Assembly (NCBI GenBank): GCA_024235015.1
Contig: JACKNG010000004.1
Coordinates: forward strand, 124,001 to 188,000
Source: Gammaproteobacteria bacterium
GTDB lineage: Bacteria; Pseudomonadota; Gammaproteobacteria; Ga0077536
DNA: 64,000 nt
Direction: 5' to 3'
In this document: piece after piece, positions 46,077-55,488 of the stretch
Layout: each line of letters starts with the position of its first letter
How positions within the stretch are numbered: the stretch's first letter is position 1
Notes under the pieces: model-generated
What the model was told of the DNA's origin: nothing
Database searches by the model: none
What the model saw: only the letters and a program-made list of their open reading frames with translations
Program-made: the position numbers and the translations under genes

Positions 46077-48416
46077 TCAGGCTTCGTCGTCGTCGCGCAG
46101 GATCGGCGGCGGGTCGAAGGCCCGCAGCGGCGGCGGCTCGCCGACGTAGCGCTCGATCTCGACCAGGCAGCTGTGCGCCGTCGGGCCCTGCCCCAGCGCC
46201 GAGGTGCCGATGTCGCGGGTCAGCACGTTGGGATTGCCGTGGACGTCGAGGCCGCGGCCGTCGGCGGTATCGACGGGGTCGAACCAGGCGCCGGTGGCGA
46301 GCTGCACCACGCCGGGCCGGATGCGTGCGGACAACACCGCGCCGGCGAGGCAGGCACCGCGATCGTTGAACACGCGCACGACGTCGCCGGCGGCGATACC
46401 GCGGGCGGCGGCGTCGTCCGGGTGCAGGGTCAGCGGTTCGCGCCCGGCGATCTTGGTCGTGCGGCTGACGCGGGCGAAATCGAGCTGGCTGTGCAGGCGC
46501 GGCGCCGGCTGGTTGGAGATCAGGTGCAGGGGGAATTGCGCCGCGCGAGGCGCGCCCTGGAATTCGGCCTTGTCCAGCCACACCGGGTGACCGGGGCAGT
46601 CGGCGTAGCCGAAACCGGCGATGGTCTCCGAGTAGATCTCGATGCGCCCGGACGGCGTGCCGAGCGGATGACGCTCGGGGTCGGCGCGGAAGGCTTCGAA
46701 GATCAGGGTCGCCTCCGGCAGCTGGTCGGCGATGGAGAAGTGTTCGCCGGCCCAGAAGGCGTCGAACGGCGGCAGGGATACGCCGTGCGCCGCCGCGCGC
46801 GTGCGCGACTCGTCGTAGAGATGGCGCACCCACTGCATCTCGTCGCGGCCCTCGGTGAAGCGCTCGGCGAAACCGAGACGCGCGGCGAGCGCGCCGAACA
46901 CGTCGTAGTCGTTGCGCGCCTGCGCGAACGGCGGCACCGCCCGCGGCATCGGCGAGACGTAGTGATCGAAGGTGTTGAAGGCGACGTCGTTGCGTTCCAG
47001 CGCGGTGGTGACGGGAAAGACGATGTCGGCATGGCGCGCCGTCGACGTCCATACCTGTTCGTTGACGATCACCGTGCCAGGGCGCGCCCAGGCGCGGCGC
47101 AGGCGGTTCAGATCCTGGTGGTGGTGAAACGGATTACCGCCGGCCCAGTAGATCAATTCGATGTGCGGGTAGACGAGACGTCGACCATCGTAGTCGAAGG
47201 GCTGGCCCGGCTTCTCCAGCATGTCGGTCACGCGTGCAACCGGGATGACCGAGTCGATCGGATTGGCACCCTGTTCGAAGGTGCCCCAGCGGAAGGGGAT
47301 CAGGCGTCGGCCCATGAAGCCGACGGTGTGCAGCGAACCGACGCCGTGGCCGACCCCGGCACCGGGCAGGCCGAACTGGCCGAGCATGGCCATCAGCACG
47401 GTTGCCGCCCAGAACGGCTGTTCGCCGTGCTCGGCGCGCTGCAACGCCCAGCCGATCGGAATGAAGGTGCGGCTGCGCGCGATGAGCCGTGCGAGCTCGC
47501 GCATGGTGTCGGCGGCGACGGTCGTGATCGGGGCCGCCCACTCGGCGCTCTTCGGCTGGCCGTCGGTAACGCCGAGCAGGTAATCGCGAAAACGTTCGAA
47601 GCCGACGCAATAGCGGCCGAGGAAGGCCTCGTCGTGCAGGCCTTCGACCAGCAGGGTGTGACACAGCGCGAGGATCAGCGCGGTGTCGGAGACGGGGCGG
47701 ATCGGGATCCACTCGGCCTCGAGCCCGGCCGGCAGGTCTTCCTGGATGGGCGAGATGTTGATGAAGCGCACCCCGGCCGCGCGGCACTCGCGCAACTGCC
47801 CGGGCGCGGTGTGCGCCCCGGGCCCGCCCATCACCACCTGCAGGTTCTTCGGGCTCACGCCGCTGAAGCACAGCACCACCTCGCCGTGATCGCGCACGTC
47901 CACCCACGGCGTCGTGTTGAGGAACAGGGTGTAGAGATCGCTGCCCAGGATGTGCGGCAGCAGTACCTCGCCGGCCGCCGCCGAGTAGGTGCGATCGGAC
48001 TCGGTGTAGCCGCCGAACTGCTTGAGGAAACGATGCAGCTGGCTCTGCGCGTGGTGGAAGCGCCCGGCGCTGGCCCAGCCGTAGGAACCGCCGTAGATGG
48101 CGGCGTTGCCGTGGCGTTCGCGGACCTCCGCCAGGGCCGCGGCGGCGAGATCCAGGGCCTCGTCCCAGGACACCGCGACGAAGGGCTCGCGGCCGCGACC
48201 GGCGCCGTCGCCGGCACGGCCGTGGCGGCGATAACCCTGGCGCACCATGGGCTGGTCGATGCGCACCCGCGCATCGCGGCTGTCGAGCAGCGACTGGCCG
48301 ATCGGCGAGGGCTCGGGATCGTCGGCGTAGGTGTGGACCGCGACGAGCTCGGCGCCGTCGGCCTCGACCTGGAAATTGCCCCAGTGCATGGCGGTCGGTC
48401 GGCGCGTGCCCGTCAT
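46077..48416 (-). CDS. BisC/TorA/DMSO-reductase-like molybdoenzyme without Fe-S cluster
   Basis: 779 residues, same size as E. coli biotin sulfoxide reductase (777). It lacks the N-terminal cysteine motif; the molybdenum-serine region is AIYGGSYGWASAGRFHHAQS (about 107-126). Other MGD-binding segments are GVSPKNLQVVMGGPG, IYWAGGNPFHHHQDLNRL, SRTFIPIGWALQRAEHGEQ and HSQLDFARVSRTTKIAGREP. No signal peptide, so it is a cytoplasmic S- or N-oxide reductase type. Third gene of a hydroxylase-reductase-molybdoenzyme operon (13 nt after the reductase). Confidence 0.88.
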   Translation of the reverse strand: MTGTRRPTAMHWGNFQVEADGAELVAVHTYADDPEPSPIGQSLLDSRDARVRIDQPMVRQGYRRHGRAGDGAGRGREPFVAVSWDEALDLAAAALAEVRERHGNAAIYGGSYGWASAGRFHHAQSQLHRFLKQFGGYTESDRTYSAAAGEVLLPHILGSDLYTLFLNTTPWVDVRDHGEVVLCFSGVSPKNLQVVMGGPGAHTAPGQLRECRAAGVRFINISPIQEDLPAGLEAEWIPIRPVSDTALILALCHTLLVEGLHDEAFLGRYCVGFERFRDYLLGVTDGQPKSAEWAAPITTVAADTMRELARLIARSRTFIPIGWALQRAEHGEQPFWAATVLMAMLGQFGLPGAGVGHGVGSLHTVGFMGRRLIPFRWGTFEQGANPIDSVIPVARVTDMLEKPGQPFDYDGRRLVYPHIELIYWAGGNPFHHHQDLNRLRRAWARPGTVIVNEQVWTSTARHADIVFPVTTALERNDVAFNTFDHYVSPMPRAVPPFAQARNDYDVFGALAARLGFAERFTEGRDEMQWVRHLYDESRTRAAAHGVSLPPFDAFWAGEHFSIADQLPEATLIFEAFRADPERHPLGTPSGRIEIYSETIAGFGYADCPGHPVWLDKAEFQGAPRAAQFPLHLISNQPAPRLHSQLDFARVSRTTKIAGREPLTLHPDDAAARGIAAGDVVRVFNDRGACLAGAVLSARIRPGVVQLATGAWFDPVDTADGRGLDVHGNPNVLTRDIGTSALGQGPTAHSCLVEIERYVGEPPPLRAFDPPPILRDDDEA

Positions 48417-48429
48417 CGTGGTGCTCGAT

Positions 48430-49512
48430 TCATGACGCCGCTACCGCGGCGCGACCGCCCGGCAGGGTGCTGGCGTCGAGGAACTTGTCGAAGAAGATCG
48501 CGCCCTCGGGCATGCCGCAGGCGCCGAGCGCCGCGATGGCGGCATCGACCATGGCGGGCGGGCCGCACAGGTAGGCTTCGTCGCCGTCCTGCCAGGGCGC
48601 GGCGGCGAACAGCGGCGCGATGCCGCTCGTCACCAGCCCGCGCGCGCCGCTCCAGTCGCTCTCCGCGGGCTCGTCGGAGAGCATGGGCAGGAGTTCGAAG
48701 GCGCCGTGCCAGCGCGCGCCGAGCGCGCGCAGTTCGTCGAGGTCGTAGAGATCGGCCTGCGTACGGGCACCGAACAGCACGGTGCAGTCACGCTCCACGC
48801 CAGCGGCCAGCGCGGCCTCGACCAGGGCGTGGATCGGCGCCAGCCCGCTGCCGCCCGCCACGCACAGCATGCGCCCGGTGCCTGCGCGCCGGTGGAAGTC
48901 GCCGTAGGGGCCGGCGAGCGTGAGGGCCGTGCCGCAGCGGTCGGCGCCGAACAACCAGTCGGTGAAGGCCCCGCCCGGCACGTGGCGGACGAAGAAGGTG
49001 ACCGTGCGCGAGCCGGCAGCCGCCGGTGCGCGCGCCAGCGAGTAACTGCGCGGCGCATCGAGCCCGGCGTGGGCGACGTCGAGATATTGCCCGGCGCGGG
49101 CGCCGGCGAAGGCCGTGCGTTCGAGCGCGACTTCGAGTTCGACGATGTCGTGGGTCAGCGCACGGCAGGCGCTGATCGTGCCGTCCACGGTCTCGGTCGG
49201 GACGGCGCTGGCGGCGTCGAGCGCGACCTGCACGGTGACGTCGCTCTTCAACACGCACTGGCAGGCGAGTACCGTGCCGGCGCGGATGTCGGCGACCTCG
49301 AGGGTGTAGGCGAGATCGGTCAGCGCACGCGTGCGGCCGTCCGTGATCACGCAGCGGCAGGTACCGCAACTGCCGACACGGCAGTCGTGCGGCCACGCCA
49401 GGCCGGCGGCGAGCGCGGCGTCGAGCAGGCGCTCGCCGCTGCGTACCACGAGTTCGACTCCGGCCGGTTCGAGGCGCGCGCGGTAGTCACGCTTCCTGAA
49501 CCAGTCGAGCAT
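48430..49512 (-). CDS. XylA-type reductase (2Fe-2S ferredoxin plus FAD/NAD(P)H domains)
   Basis: 360 residues. N-terminal plant-type 2Fe-2S domain with C44-x4-C49-x2-C52 and C84 (CRVGSCGTCRC, ACQC), then FAD motif APRSYSLARAPAAAG, NAD(P)H site CVAGGSGLAPIHALVEAAL and CGPPAMVDAAI, ending in a conserved FFDKFLDAS. This is the electron-transfer subunit architecture of xylene and cymene monooxygenases, fitting the adjacent membrane hydroxylase. ATG at 49512 is preferred to GTG at 49518 since AAAAGG lies 7 nt upstream. Confidence 0.92.
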   Translation of the reverse strand: MLDWFRKRDYRARLEPAGVELVVRSGERLLDAALAAGLAWPHDCRVGSCGTCRCVITDGRTRALTDLAYTLEVADIRAGTVLACQCVLKSDVTVQVALDAASAVPTETVDGTISACRALTHDIVELEVALERTAFAGARAGQYLDVAHAGLDAPRSYSLARAPAAAGSRTVTFFVRHVPGGAFTDWLFGADRCGTALTLAGPYGDFHRRAGTGRMLCVAGGSGLAPIHALVEAALAAGVERDCTVLFGARTQADLYDLDELRALGARWHGAFELLPMLSDEPAESDWSGARGLVTSGIAPLFAAAPWQDGDEAYLCGPPAMVDAAIAALGACGMPEGAIFFDKFLDASTLPGGRAAVAAS

Positions 49513-49582
49513 CGTCACGCCTTTTCCACCCGCGAGCGAATCGCGGGCCGCAGCCCGCGGCCGGACATGGTCAGGGTGTCGC

Positions 49583-50773
49583 TCAGGCCGCCTGGCCGAC
49601 CGCGCCGGCGAGTTCGCGGATGCCCGATTCGCGGTTGTGCTGACGCAGCACCTCGAGCTCGGCCGGGGTCGCCCACTTCTCGTCCCAGTCGTGGAGCATG
49701 GGGATCATGTAGTGCCAGAACAGCGGCGGGATCCACGAGATCAGGGTCATGGTGAGATAGCCGTAGGGCGATTCCGGCATCGGCTTGTACTGGAAGCGGT
49801 AGTAGGGCGTGTCGTGCTCGTGGTGCGAGCCGTGGCGGCCGAGGTTGAAGGTGAAGTGGTTGCTGAGCGGGTTGACGCTGGAGAAGGTGTTGCGCGTGGT
49901 GATCTTCTCGCCCGGCAGGCGGATCAGGCCGTAGTGGGAGAAGAAGTTGAGTCCTTCGAGGATGTACTTGGAGAAGGCGATGGCGAGCAGCCACACGGCG
50001 AGCGCACCGACGCCGCCGACCCAGGCCACCGCCGCGACCACCACCAGGCCACGCGCGTAGGCATGCAGCACGCGGTTGGCCGGTGACAGCGCCGACTTGC
50101 CGAGTGCTTCCAGGCGCTTGGTCTCGATACCGAAGCCGCCGCGCCATTGTTCCAGCGCGCCGGCAGTGAGGAACTCGTAGAAGCCCACGCCGCGTTTCGG
50201 CGACACCGTGTCGACACCCGGGTAGCCCAGGTTCTTGTGGTGGCCGTAGACGTGCTCGGTGGCGAAGTTGGTGCCGAAACTCAAGGCGAAGTCCCAGCGC
50301 CCGAACCACAGGTCGAGCGGGTTGGCGGTACGGTGGGTGAGTTCGTGCGAGGCGCTGATGCCGCTGACCCCGAGCAGGCCGCCGAGCGAGAAGCCGGCGC
50401 CGACGTAGTCGATCCAGGTGTTGCCGGCGCGCGCGGCGAAGACGTCGATGGGCAGACCCATGGCCTGCAGCGCGCTACCGGCCCAGGCGCCGAAGCCGAG
50501 CGGGTCGCCGGCACTGCACACCCAGGCGGCGACGAACACCGTCAGCACGTGGCAGAGCACCGCGGAGTAGAGGATGAGATCGTGGACGATGGGCAGGCGG
50601 TAGTCGGGATTGCTCTCGTCACGCCAGTTGCGGGTGAGCACCTCCCCGCCGACGCCGACGGCGAACAGGAAGGTCACACCGCTCCACATCCACCAGCCGC
50701 CGGCGAGCAGGCCGAGGATGGTCACGCTGGTCCAGATCCAGTGGATATAACCGAATCGCAGATACTTCCACAT
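49583..50773 (-). CDS. Membrane di-iron hydroxylase, AlkB/XylM type
   Basis: 396 residues with about six TM segments and the histidine clusters of the alkane/xylene monooxygenase family: SHELTHR, TEHVYGHHKN, NFFSHYGL and GRHGSHHEHDTPYY. In AlkB the third is usually EHYGL; here serine replaces glutamate. Hydroxylates an alkyl or methyl group at the inner membrane with electrons from the reductase encoded 70 nt downstream; no rubredoxin gene is nearby, which favours the XylM mode. ATG at 50773 with a GGAGG-like site 9-12 nt upstream. Confidence 0.87.
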   Translation of the reverse strand: MWKYLRFGYIHWIWTSVTILGLLAGGWWMWSGVTFLFAVGVGGEVLTRNWRDESNPDYRLPIVHDLILYSAVLCHVLTVFVAAWVCSAGDPLGFGAWAGSALQAMGLPIDVFAARAGNTWIDYVGAGFSLGGLLGVSGISASHELTHRTANPLDLWFGRWDFALSFGTNFATEHVYGHHKNLGYPGVDTVSPKRGVGFYEFLTAGALEQWRGGFGIETKRLEALGKSALSPANRVLHAYARGLVVVAAVAWVGGVGALAVWLLAIAFSKYILEGLNFFSHYGLIRLPGEKITTRNTFSSVNPLSNHFTFNLGRHGSHHEHDTPYYRFQYKPMPESPYGYLTMTLISWIPPLFWHYMIPMLHDWDEKWATPAELEVLRQHNRESGIRELAGAVGQAA

Positions 50774-50790
50774 GCTGCCGCCCCTCCCCG

Positions 50791-50819
50791 TTTGGCCGTA
50801 CGTGTCGCGCTTTGGCCGT
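50791..50819. repeat. Two TTTGGCCGT direct repeats, 20-nt phase, before the hydroxylase operon
   Basis: TTTGGCCGT occurs at 50791-50799 and 50811-50819, two helical turns apart, between the candidate promoter and start codon of the minus-strand operon. This looks like a tandem transcription-factor site. No regulator gene is adjacent. Confidence 0.55.
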
Positions 50820-50822
50820 CCG

Positions 50823-50851
50823 AGTGTGGACGAGGGCCGCGCCCGTGTAAA
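50823..50851 (-). promoter_or_regulatory. Candidate promoter of the hydroxylase-reductase-BisC-like operon
   Basis: On the minus strand TTTACA (50851-50846) and CACACT (50828-50823) with 17-nt spacing. The -35 is good, the -10 matches only three positions, as expected if an activator binds; the direct repeats lie just downstream. Confidence 0.4.
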
Positions 50852-50995
50852 CGCGGCAGTGCAGCGCGCGGGCCTCACCAGCGGCCGTGCCGGGAGTCGC
50901 TCGGGCCGTATCCTTGGATCCTGCCGCGCGGCGGGACGGCGGCGTCCATGCGCGCGCTCGTCCTCGCTCGCCCAAGCGCCTCGCTAGGCTTCCCC

Positions 50996-51010
50996 GAGTC
51001 TGACAGACTC
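50996..51010. promoter_or_regulatory. Perfect 7-1-7 palindrome, likely operator of the LLM monooxygenase
   Basis: GAGTCTG-A-CAGACTC lies 5 nt after a -10-like TAGGCT (50985-50990) and 38 nt before the ATG at 51049. A one-base loop excludes a functional RNA hairpin, so a dimeric repressor site is the better reading. Confidence 0.55.
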
Positions 51011-51048
51011 CCGGCCGGCACCCTGCGCCATCAACGAGGAGACCGCTC

Positions 51049-52059
51049 ATGACCCGCCTGCGTTTCGGCGTCGCCTTCGATTTCCGCAACCCGCCGGACA
51101 GCGGCCGGACCTTGCCCGCGGTCTACGCCGAGTGCCTCGACCAGATCCGGGCCGTCGACGCCCTGGGTTACGACAGCGTGTGGATCACCGAGCACCACTT
51201 CGTCGAGGACGGCTACGTACCGTCCTTCGTCGCCGTGGCCGGCGCGGTGGCCGCGGCGACCAATAATGTCGCCATCTCCTCCAACGTGCTGCTCATGCCC
51301 TTCCAGCACCCGGTGCGCCTGGCCGAGGACCTCGCCGTGCTCGACAATCTCAGCAACGGCCGCATGATGCTCGGCGTCGGTCTCGGCTACGCCCACCACG
51401 AGTTCCGCGCCTTCGGCGTCGAGCGTCGCCACCGCGTGTCGCTGACCGAGGAGGGCATCGAGATCCTGCAGCGCGCCTGGCGTGAGGAGCGCTTCAGCTT
51501 CGCCGGTAAGCGCTACCGTTTCGACGACGTCGCGGTGCGCCCGCGCCCGGTGCAGCCCGGCGGTCCGCCGCTGTGGGTGGCGGCGATGAGCGAGGCCGGC
51601 GCGCGCCGTGCCGCCCGTCTCGGCGCGCACCTCCTGCCGCAGGGCCGCCGGCACGTCGTGCTCGAGCCCTGGCGCGAGGAAGTGCTGGCCCGCGGCGGAC
51701 AGGTGGGGGACTACCGCGTCGGCATCCTGCGGCCCTTCGTCGTCACCGGGGCGGCCGAGCGTCAACGCGTGCGCGAGGCACTGCTGGCCGGCGAACGCTA
51801 CCGCATGGCCATCTATGCGAAGTGGCTCGGCGAGGCCGGCGACCAGGAGATCCTGCACGGCGCGCCGGCGGCGGACGCCATCCCGCAGACCCTCGTCATC
51901 GGCGGGCCCGAGGAGGTCGGCGACGCCATCGAGGCCTTCGTCGGCGAATTCGGCGTCACCGATCTCATGACCTGGGGCGCTTCGCCGGGGGTGCCGGCGA
52001 CAATCTTCAGCGACAGCCTGGAGCGTTTTGCGCGCGAGGTGATGCCGCGCTTCCGCTGA
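51049..52059 (+). CDS. LLM class flavin-dependent oxidoreductase (luciferase-like)
   Basis: 336-residue bacterial-luciferase-like TIM barrel. FGVAFDFRNPPD at the N-terminus, YDSVWITEHHFVEDGYVPS, SNVLLMPFQHPVRLAEDLAV, NGRMMLGVGLGY and RPRPVQPGGPPLWVAAMSEA. Uses FMNH2 or F420-type flavin to oxidise an unknown substrate. ATG has a strong GAGGAG site. Divergent from the hydroxylase operon and convergent with fxsA; the shared promoter region suggests a common regulon. Confidence 0.92.
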   Translation: MTRLRFGVAFDFRNPPDSGRTLPAVYAECLDQIRAVDALGYDSVWITEHHFVEDGYVPSFVAVAGAVAAATNNVAISSNVLLMPFQHPVRLAEDLAVLDNLSNGRMMLGVGLGYAHHEFRAFGVERRHRVSLTEEGIEILQRAWREERFSFAGKRYRFDDVAVRPRPVQPGGPPLWVAAMSEAGARRAARLGAHLLPQGRRHVVLEPWREEVLARGGQVGDYRVGILRPFVVTGAAERQRVREALLAGERYRMAIYAKWLGEAGDQEILHGAPAADAIPQTLVIGGPEEVGDAIEAFVGEFGVTDLMTWGASPGVPATIFSDSLERFAREVMPRFR

Positions 52060-52075
52060 GCCCGGCCGGCCCGGT

Positions 52076-52558
52076 TCAGGGCTGGCGCCGGTCCTCGTCT
52101 TCCACCCGGTAGTCGCCCTCGAGCGTGCGCGGGCCGTGGTGGCCGTGCCCGGGTCCGGCGCCGGGCGGCGGGCGCGGTCCGCGCGGACCCATGGCCTGGA
52201 CGACCATGCGCCCGGCCAGGCCCCGGGCCAGCGCCCGGCGCACCGGGGGCAGCAGCACGATGAAACCCAGGGTGTCGGTGATGAAGCCCGGGGTCAGCAG
52301 CAGCACCCCGGTGAGGAGCAGGATGAGGCCTTCGAGCATCTCGAGCGCCGGCAGCTCGCCGGCCTCCATCGTCGCCCTGGCGCGGGCCAGGGTGGCCAGG
52401 CCCTGCGCGCGCAGCAGCCAGGCGCCGAGCACGGCGGTGAGGATGACCAGGCCGATGGTGGTGCCGGCGCCGATCGAGCGGCCGACGGCGATGAGTACGT
52501 AAAGCTCGACCAGCGGCACGCTGATCAGCAGTACCAGGAACAGGAGGAAGACGGGCAT
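52076..52558 (-). CDS. fxsA: FxsA-family membrane protein
   Basis: 160 residues. Hydrophobic N-terminal half (FLLFLVLLISVPLVELYVLI, GAGTTIGLVILTAVLGAWLL), the conserved AGELPALEMLEGLILLLTGV segment and a Pro/Gly/His-rich cytoplasmic tail. FxsA overexpression suppresses F exclusion of phage T7 in E. coli; its normal role is unknown. Divergent from cutA, a common neighbourhood, though groESL is not here. Confidence 0.92.
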   Translation of the reverse strand: MPVFLLFLVLLISVPLVELYVLIAVGRSIGAGTTIGLVILTAVLGAWLLRAQGLATLARARATMEAGELPALEMLEGLILLLTGVLLLTPGFITDTLGFIVLLPPVRRALARGLAGRMVVQAMGPRGPRPPPGAGPGHGHHGPRTLEGDYRVEDEDRRQP

Positions 52559-52625
52559 GGAGTACGGGGCCGGCAGACTGGCGCGTACAATACCACGCCC
52601 GTCCTGGCCCGAAGCCGTCGTCCCG

Positions 52626-52952
52626 ATGCCCGCCAACCCCGCTCTCATCGTGTTGTGCACCTGCCCCGACCTTGCCGTCGCGCGGCGGCTCGCGCGGCTC
52701 GCCGTCGCGGCGCGCCACGCCGCCTGCGTCAACGTGATCGAGGGCGTGAGTTCGGTCTACGCCTGGCAGGGCGAGGTGTGCGAGGACGGCGAGGTGCTGC
52801 TCGTGGCCAAGACCACGCGCGCGGCCTACCCGGCGCTGGAAGCGGCCTGGCGCGAGGCCCACCCCTATGAACTCCCCGAGGTGGTGGCGGTCGATGTGGC
52901 ATGCGGATCGGAGCCCTACCTGGCATGGGTCGGCGACAGCGTCTCGGCCTGA
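52626..52952 (+). CDS. cutA: Divalent-cation tolerance protein CutA
   Basis: 108 residues, PII-like trimeric fold: LIVLCTCPDLAVARRLARLA, AACVNVIEGVSSVYAWQGE, HPYELPEVVAVDV and a conserved terminal WVGDSV. ATG at 52626 follows family length (E. coli 112). Overlaps dsbD by 28 nt in another frame, the classic cutA-dsbD coupling. Confidence 0.95.
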   Translation: MPANPALIVLCTCPDLAVARRLARLAVAARHAACVNVIEGVSSVYAWQGEVCEDGEVLLVAKTTRAAYPALEAAWREAHPYELPEVVAVDVACGSEPYLAWVGDSVSA

Positions 52953-54784
52953 TCGCGGCCCTCGCCGCGGGGTGCGCGCTCGCCGCGGGCCCGGCCGTGG
53001 GCGGCGTGCTCGACCAGCTCGAACGCCTCGGCGGCGCCTCGTCGTCGCGTGAATTCCTGCCGCCCGACGAGGCCTTCCGCCTCACCGACGGGGTCGATGC
53101 CGCCGGCAACCTCGTGCTCGCTTTCGACATCGAGCCCGGTTACTACCTCTACCGCGAGCGGTTCGCCTTCACCACGAGCGACGCGACGGCGGTGCTCGGC
53201 GAGCCGCGCCTGCCGCCGAGCGAAACCAAGGACGATCCGGAATTCGGCCGGGTCGAGGTCTACAAGCACGACATGCGCGTCGCGGTGCCGGTGCGCGAGG
53301 CGCCGCCCGGGGCCGCGGTCGAGGTCGCGGTGCGCTACCAGGGCTGCGCCGAGGACGGCATCTGCTACCCGCCGATCACGAAGACCGTGGCCTGGCAGCC
53401 GCCGGCCGCCGCCGCCGTGGACGGCGCGGTGGCCGCCGCGAACGGCGCCGCTGCCACGCCCGCGCTCGGCGCGGCGGGCGGCCTGTCCACCACGGATCGC
53501 ATCGCGCGCGAGCTCGGTGAGCGCTCACTCACCATGACCCTCGCGACGTTTCTGGGGCTCGGCCTGCTGCTCGCCCTGACGCCCTGCGTCTTCCCCATGG
53601 TGCCGATCCTCTCCGGCATCATCGTCGGCCAGCGCCAGCCGGTGTCGACCCCGCGCGCGCTCGGCCTGTCCGCCGTCTACGTCGTGGCGATGGCCGCGAC
53701 CTACGCCGTGGCTGGCGTCGCCGCCGGCCTGCTCGGGCAGAACCTGCAGGCGGCCTTCCAGCACCCGGCCGTCATCGCCGCGTTCGCTGCCCTGTTCGTC
53801 GCCCTCGCGCTGTCCATGTTCGGGTTCTACGAACTGCAGCTGCCGGCCTCCCTGCAGTCGCGCCTCGACGGGCTCAGCCGCAACCAGAAGAGCGGCAGCC
53901 TGGCCGGGGTGGCGGTGATGGGGGTGTTGTCGGCCATCATCGTCGGGCCCTGCGTGGCGCCGCCGCTGGCCGGCGCGCTGGCCTACATCGGCACCACCGG
54001 TTCGGCTGCCACCGGCGGCGCGGCGCTCTTCGCACTCGGCCTCGGCATGGGCCTGCCGCTGCTCGCCGTCGGCGCCTCGGCCGGCGCCCTGCTGCCGCGC
54101 GCCGGGGCCTGGATGAAGCGCGTGAAGCAGGTCTTCGGGGTGGTCTTCCTCGGCGTCGCGGTGTGGTTCCTCGAGCGCATCCTGCCAGCGCAGCTGACCC
54201 TGTTGCTGTGGGCGGCGCTGCTGCTCGGCAGCGCCGTCGCCCTCGGCGCGCTGACGCGCACCGACCGCCATGCCGGCGCTGGGCCGCGCCTCGCCCAGGC
54301 GCTCGGCCTCGCCTGCCTGCTGTGGGGCGGCGCCCTGGTGGTGGGTGCGGCGGCCGGCGCCGACGACCCGCTGCGCCCGCTCGCGCCCTTCGCCGGTGGC
54401 GTCCGCGGCGGCCTGGCCGAGGCCGCCCGGCCGGCCTTCCGCCCGGTCCGGCGGGTGGCCGAGATCGAACAAGCGGTGCGCGGCGCGAGCGGCCCGGTGA
54501 TGCTCGACGTCTATGCCGACTGGTGCGTCGAGTGCAAGCATCTCGAGCGCGAAACCTTCGCCGCGCCGGCGGTGGCCGGGCGTCTCGCCGGCTATACCCT
54601 GTTGCGGGCCGACGTCACCGCCAACGATGCCGTCGACCGCGAACTGCTCGCCCATTTCGGCCTCTACGGCCCACCGGCCGTGCTGTTCTTCCACGGCGGC
54701 ACCGAGCGCCGCGCCCAACGCCTGGTCGGCTTCGTCGATGCCGCCGGCTTTACCCGCCTGCTCGACGACCTGGAGCAACCCTGA
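52925..54784 (+). CDS. dsbD: Thiol:disulfide interchange protein DsbD
   Basis: 619-residue electron conduit from cytoplasmic thioredoxin to periplasmic DsbC and cytochrome-maturation proteins. Signal peptide ([20 protein letters not shown]), alpha domain with C141 and C147 (CAEDGIC), an eight-TM beta domain carrying ALTPCVFPM and [13 protein letters not shown], and a C-terminal thioredoxin domain with WCVEC. Start at 52925 gives a proper signal peptide; an in-frame ATG at 52901 is possible. Stop overlaps the tlpA-type start by 1 nt. Confidence 0.96.
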   Translation: MGRRQRLGLIAALAAGCALAAGPAVGGVLDQLERLGGASSSREFLPPDEAFRLTDGVDAAGNLVLAFDIEPGYYLYRERFAFTTSDATAVLGEPRLPPSETKDDPEFGRVEVYKHDMRVAVPVREAPPGAAVEVAVRYQGCAEDGICYPPITKTVAWQPPAAAAVDGAVAAANGAAATPALGAAGGLSTTDRIARELGERSLTMTLATFLGLGLLLALTPCVFPMVPILSGIIVGQRQPVSTPRALGLSAVYVVAMAATYAVAGVAAGLLGQNLQAAFQHPAVIAAFAALFVALALSMFGFYELQLPASLQSRLDGLSRNQKSGSLAGVAVMGVLSAIIVGPCVAPPLAGALAYIGTTGSAATGGAALFALGLGMGLPLLAVGASAGALLPRAGAWMKRVKQVFGVVFLGVAVWFLERILPAQLTLLLWAALLLGSAVALGALTRTDRHAGAGPRLAQALGLACLLWGGALVVGAAAGADDPLRPLAPFAGGVRGGLAEAARPAFRPVRRVAEIEQAVRGASGPVMLDVYADWCVECKHLERETFAAPAVAGRLAGYTLLRADVTANDAVDRELLAHFGLYGPPAVLFFHGGTERRAQRLVGFVDAAGFTRLLDDLEQP

Positions 54785-55374
54785 TGCGGCCTGCCTACCT
54801 CGCCTTCGTGGCCCTCGCACTGCTCGCCGGCAGCGCCGGCTACGTCACCCAGCAATGGCTGAAGCGCCAATCCGATACCGCCCTGCCGCCACCGGTGGTC
54901 AGCGCGCCGGCGCCGGCGGCCGCTGCCGGTGCGGCGGCGACGGCGCCGGTATCCGGGCCGCTCGGTCACAGCTTCACCGCCCCCGACGGCAGCGCCCATC
55001 GTCTCGACGAGTGGGCCGGCAAGCTGCTGGTGGTGAACTTCTGGGCTACCTGGTGCCCGCCCTGCCTGCGCGAGATCCCGGCCTTCGTCGAGCTGCAGGA
55101 CCGTCACGGCGCGGCCGGGCTGCAGTTCGTCGGTATCGCGCTCGACCAGGCCGAGCCGGTGGCCGACTTCGTCGCCGACAAGGCCATCAACTACCCGGTG
55201 CTGGTCGGCAACGAGGACGTTGCCCGCTTCATGCAGGAACTCGGCAACCAGATCGGCGGCCTGCCCTACACCGTGGTATTCGACCGCGACGGCGAGGTGG
55301 TACTCACCCACCAGGGCGAATGGGACGCCGACGCGGCCAGGACGGCTCTCGAAGGCCTGCTCCAGGGATCCTGA
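54784..55374 (+). CDS. TlpA/ResA-type membrane-anchored thioredoxin
   Basis: 196 residues: N-terminal TM anchor ([17 protein letters not shown]), Ala/Pro linker, thioredoxin domain with [17 protein letters not shown], cis-Pro segment [14 protein letters not shown] periplasmic disulfide reductase likely fed by DsbD, encoded directly upstream with a 1-nt overlap. Confidence 0.93.
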   Translation: MRPAYLAFVALALLAGSAGYVTQQWLKRQSDTALPPPVVSAPAPAAAAGAAATAPVSGPLGHSFTAPDGSAHRLDEWAGKLLVVNFWATWCPPCLREIPAFVELQDRHGAAGLQFVGIALDQAEPVADFVADKAINYPVLVGNEDVARFMQELGNQIGGLPYTVVFDRDGEVVLTHQGEWDADAARTALEGLLQGS

Positions 55375-55488
55375 TTCCACACTCGAACCCCGTAAATTTG
55401 CCGCGATGTTCGGCGAACGTGTTCCCGCCTGGCGGCGAATGTGCTAGCGTTCGCGCCCACTTGTGCACCTGCAAACGAGGCGCCTCGC

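Noticed and set aside
46173..48923. A plus-strand open frame of 916 codons
   Set aside because: Antisense to the BisC-like molybdoenzyme and the XylA-type reductase; no domain in the translation.
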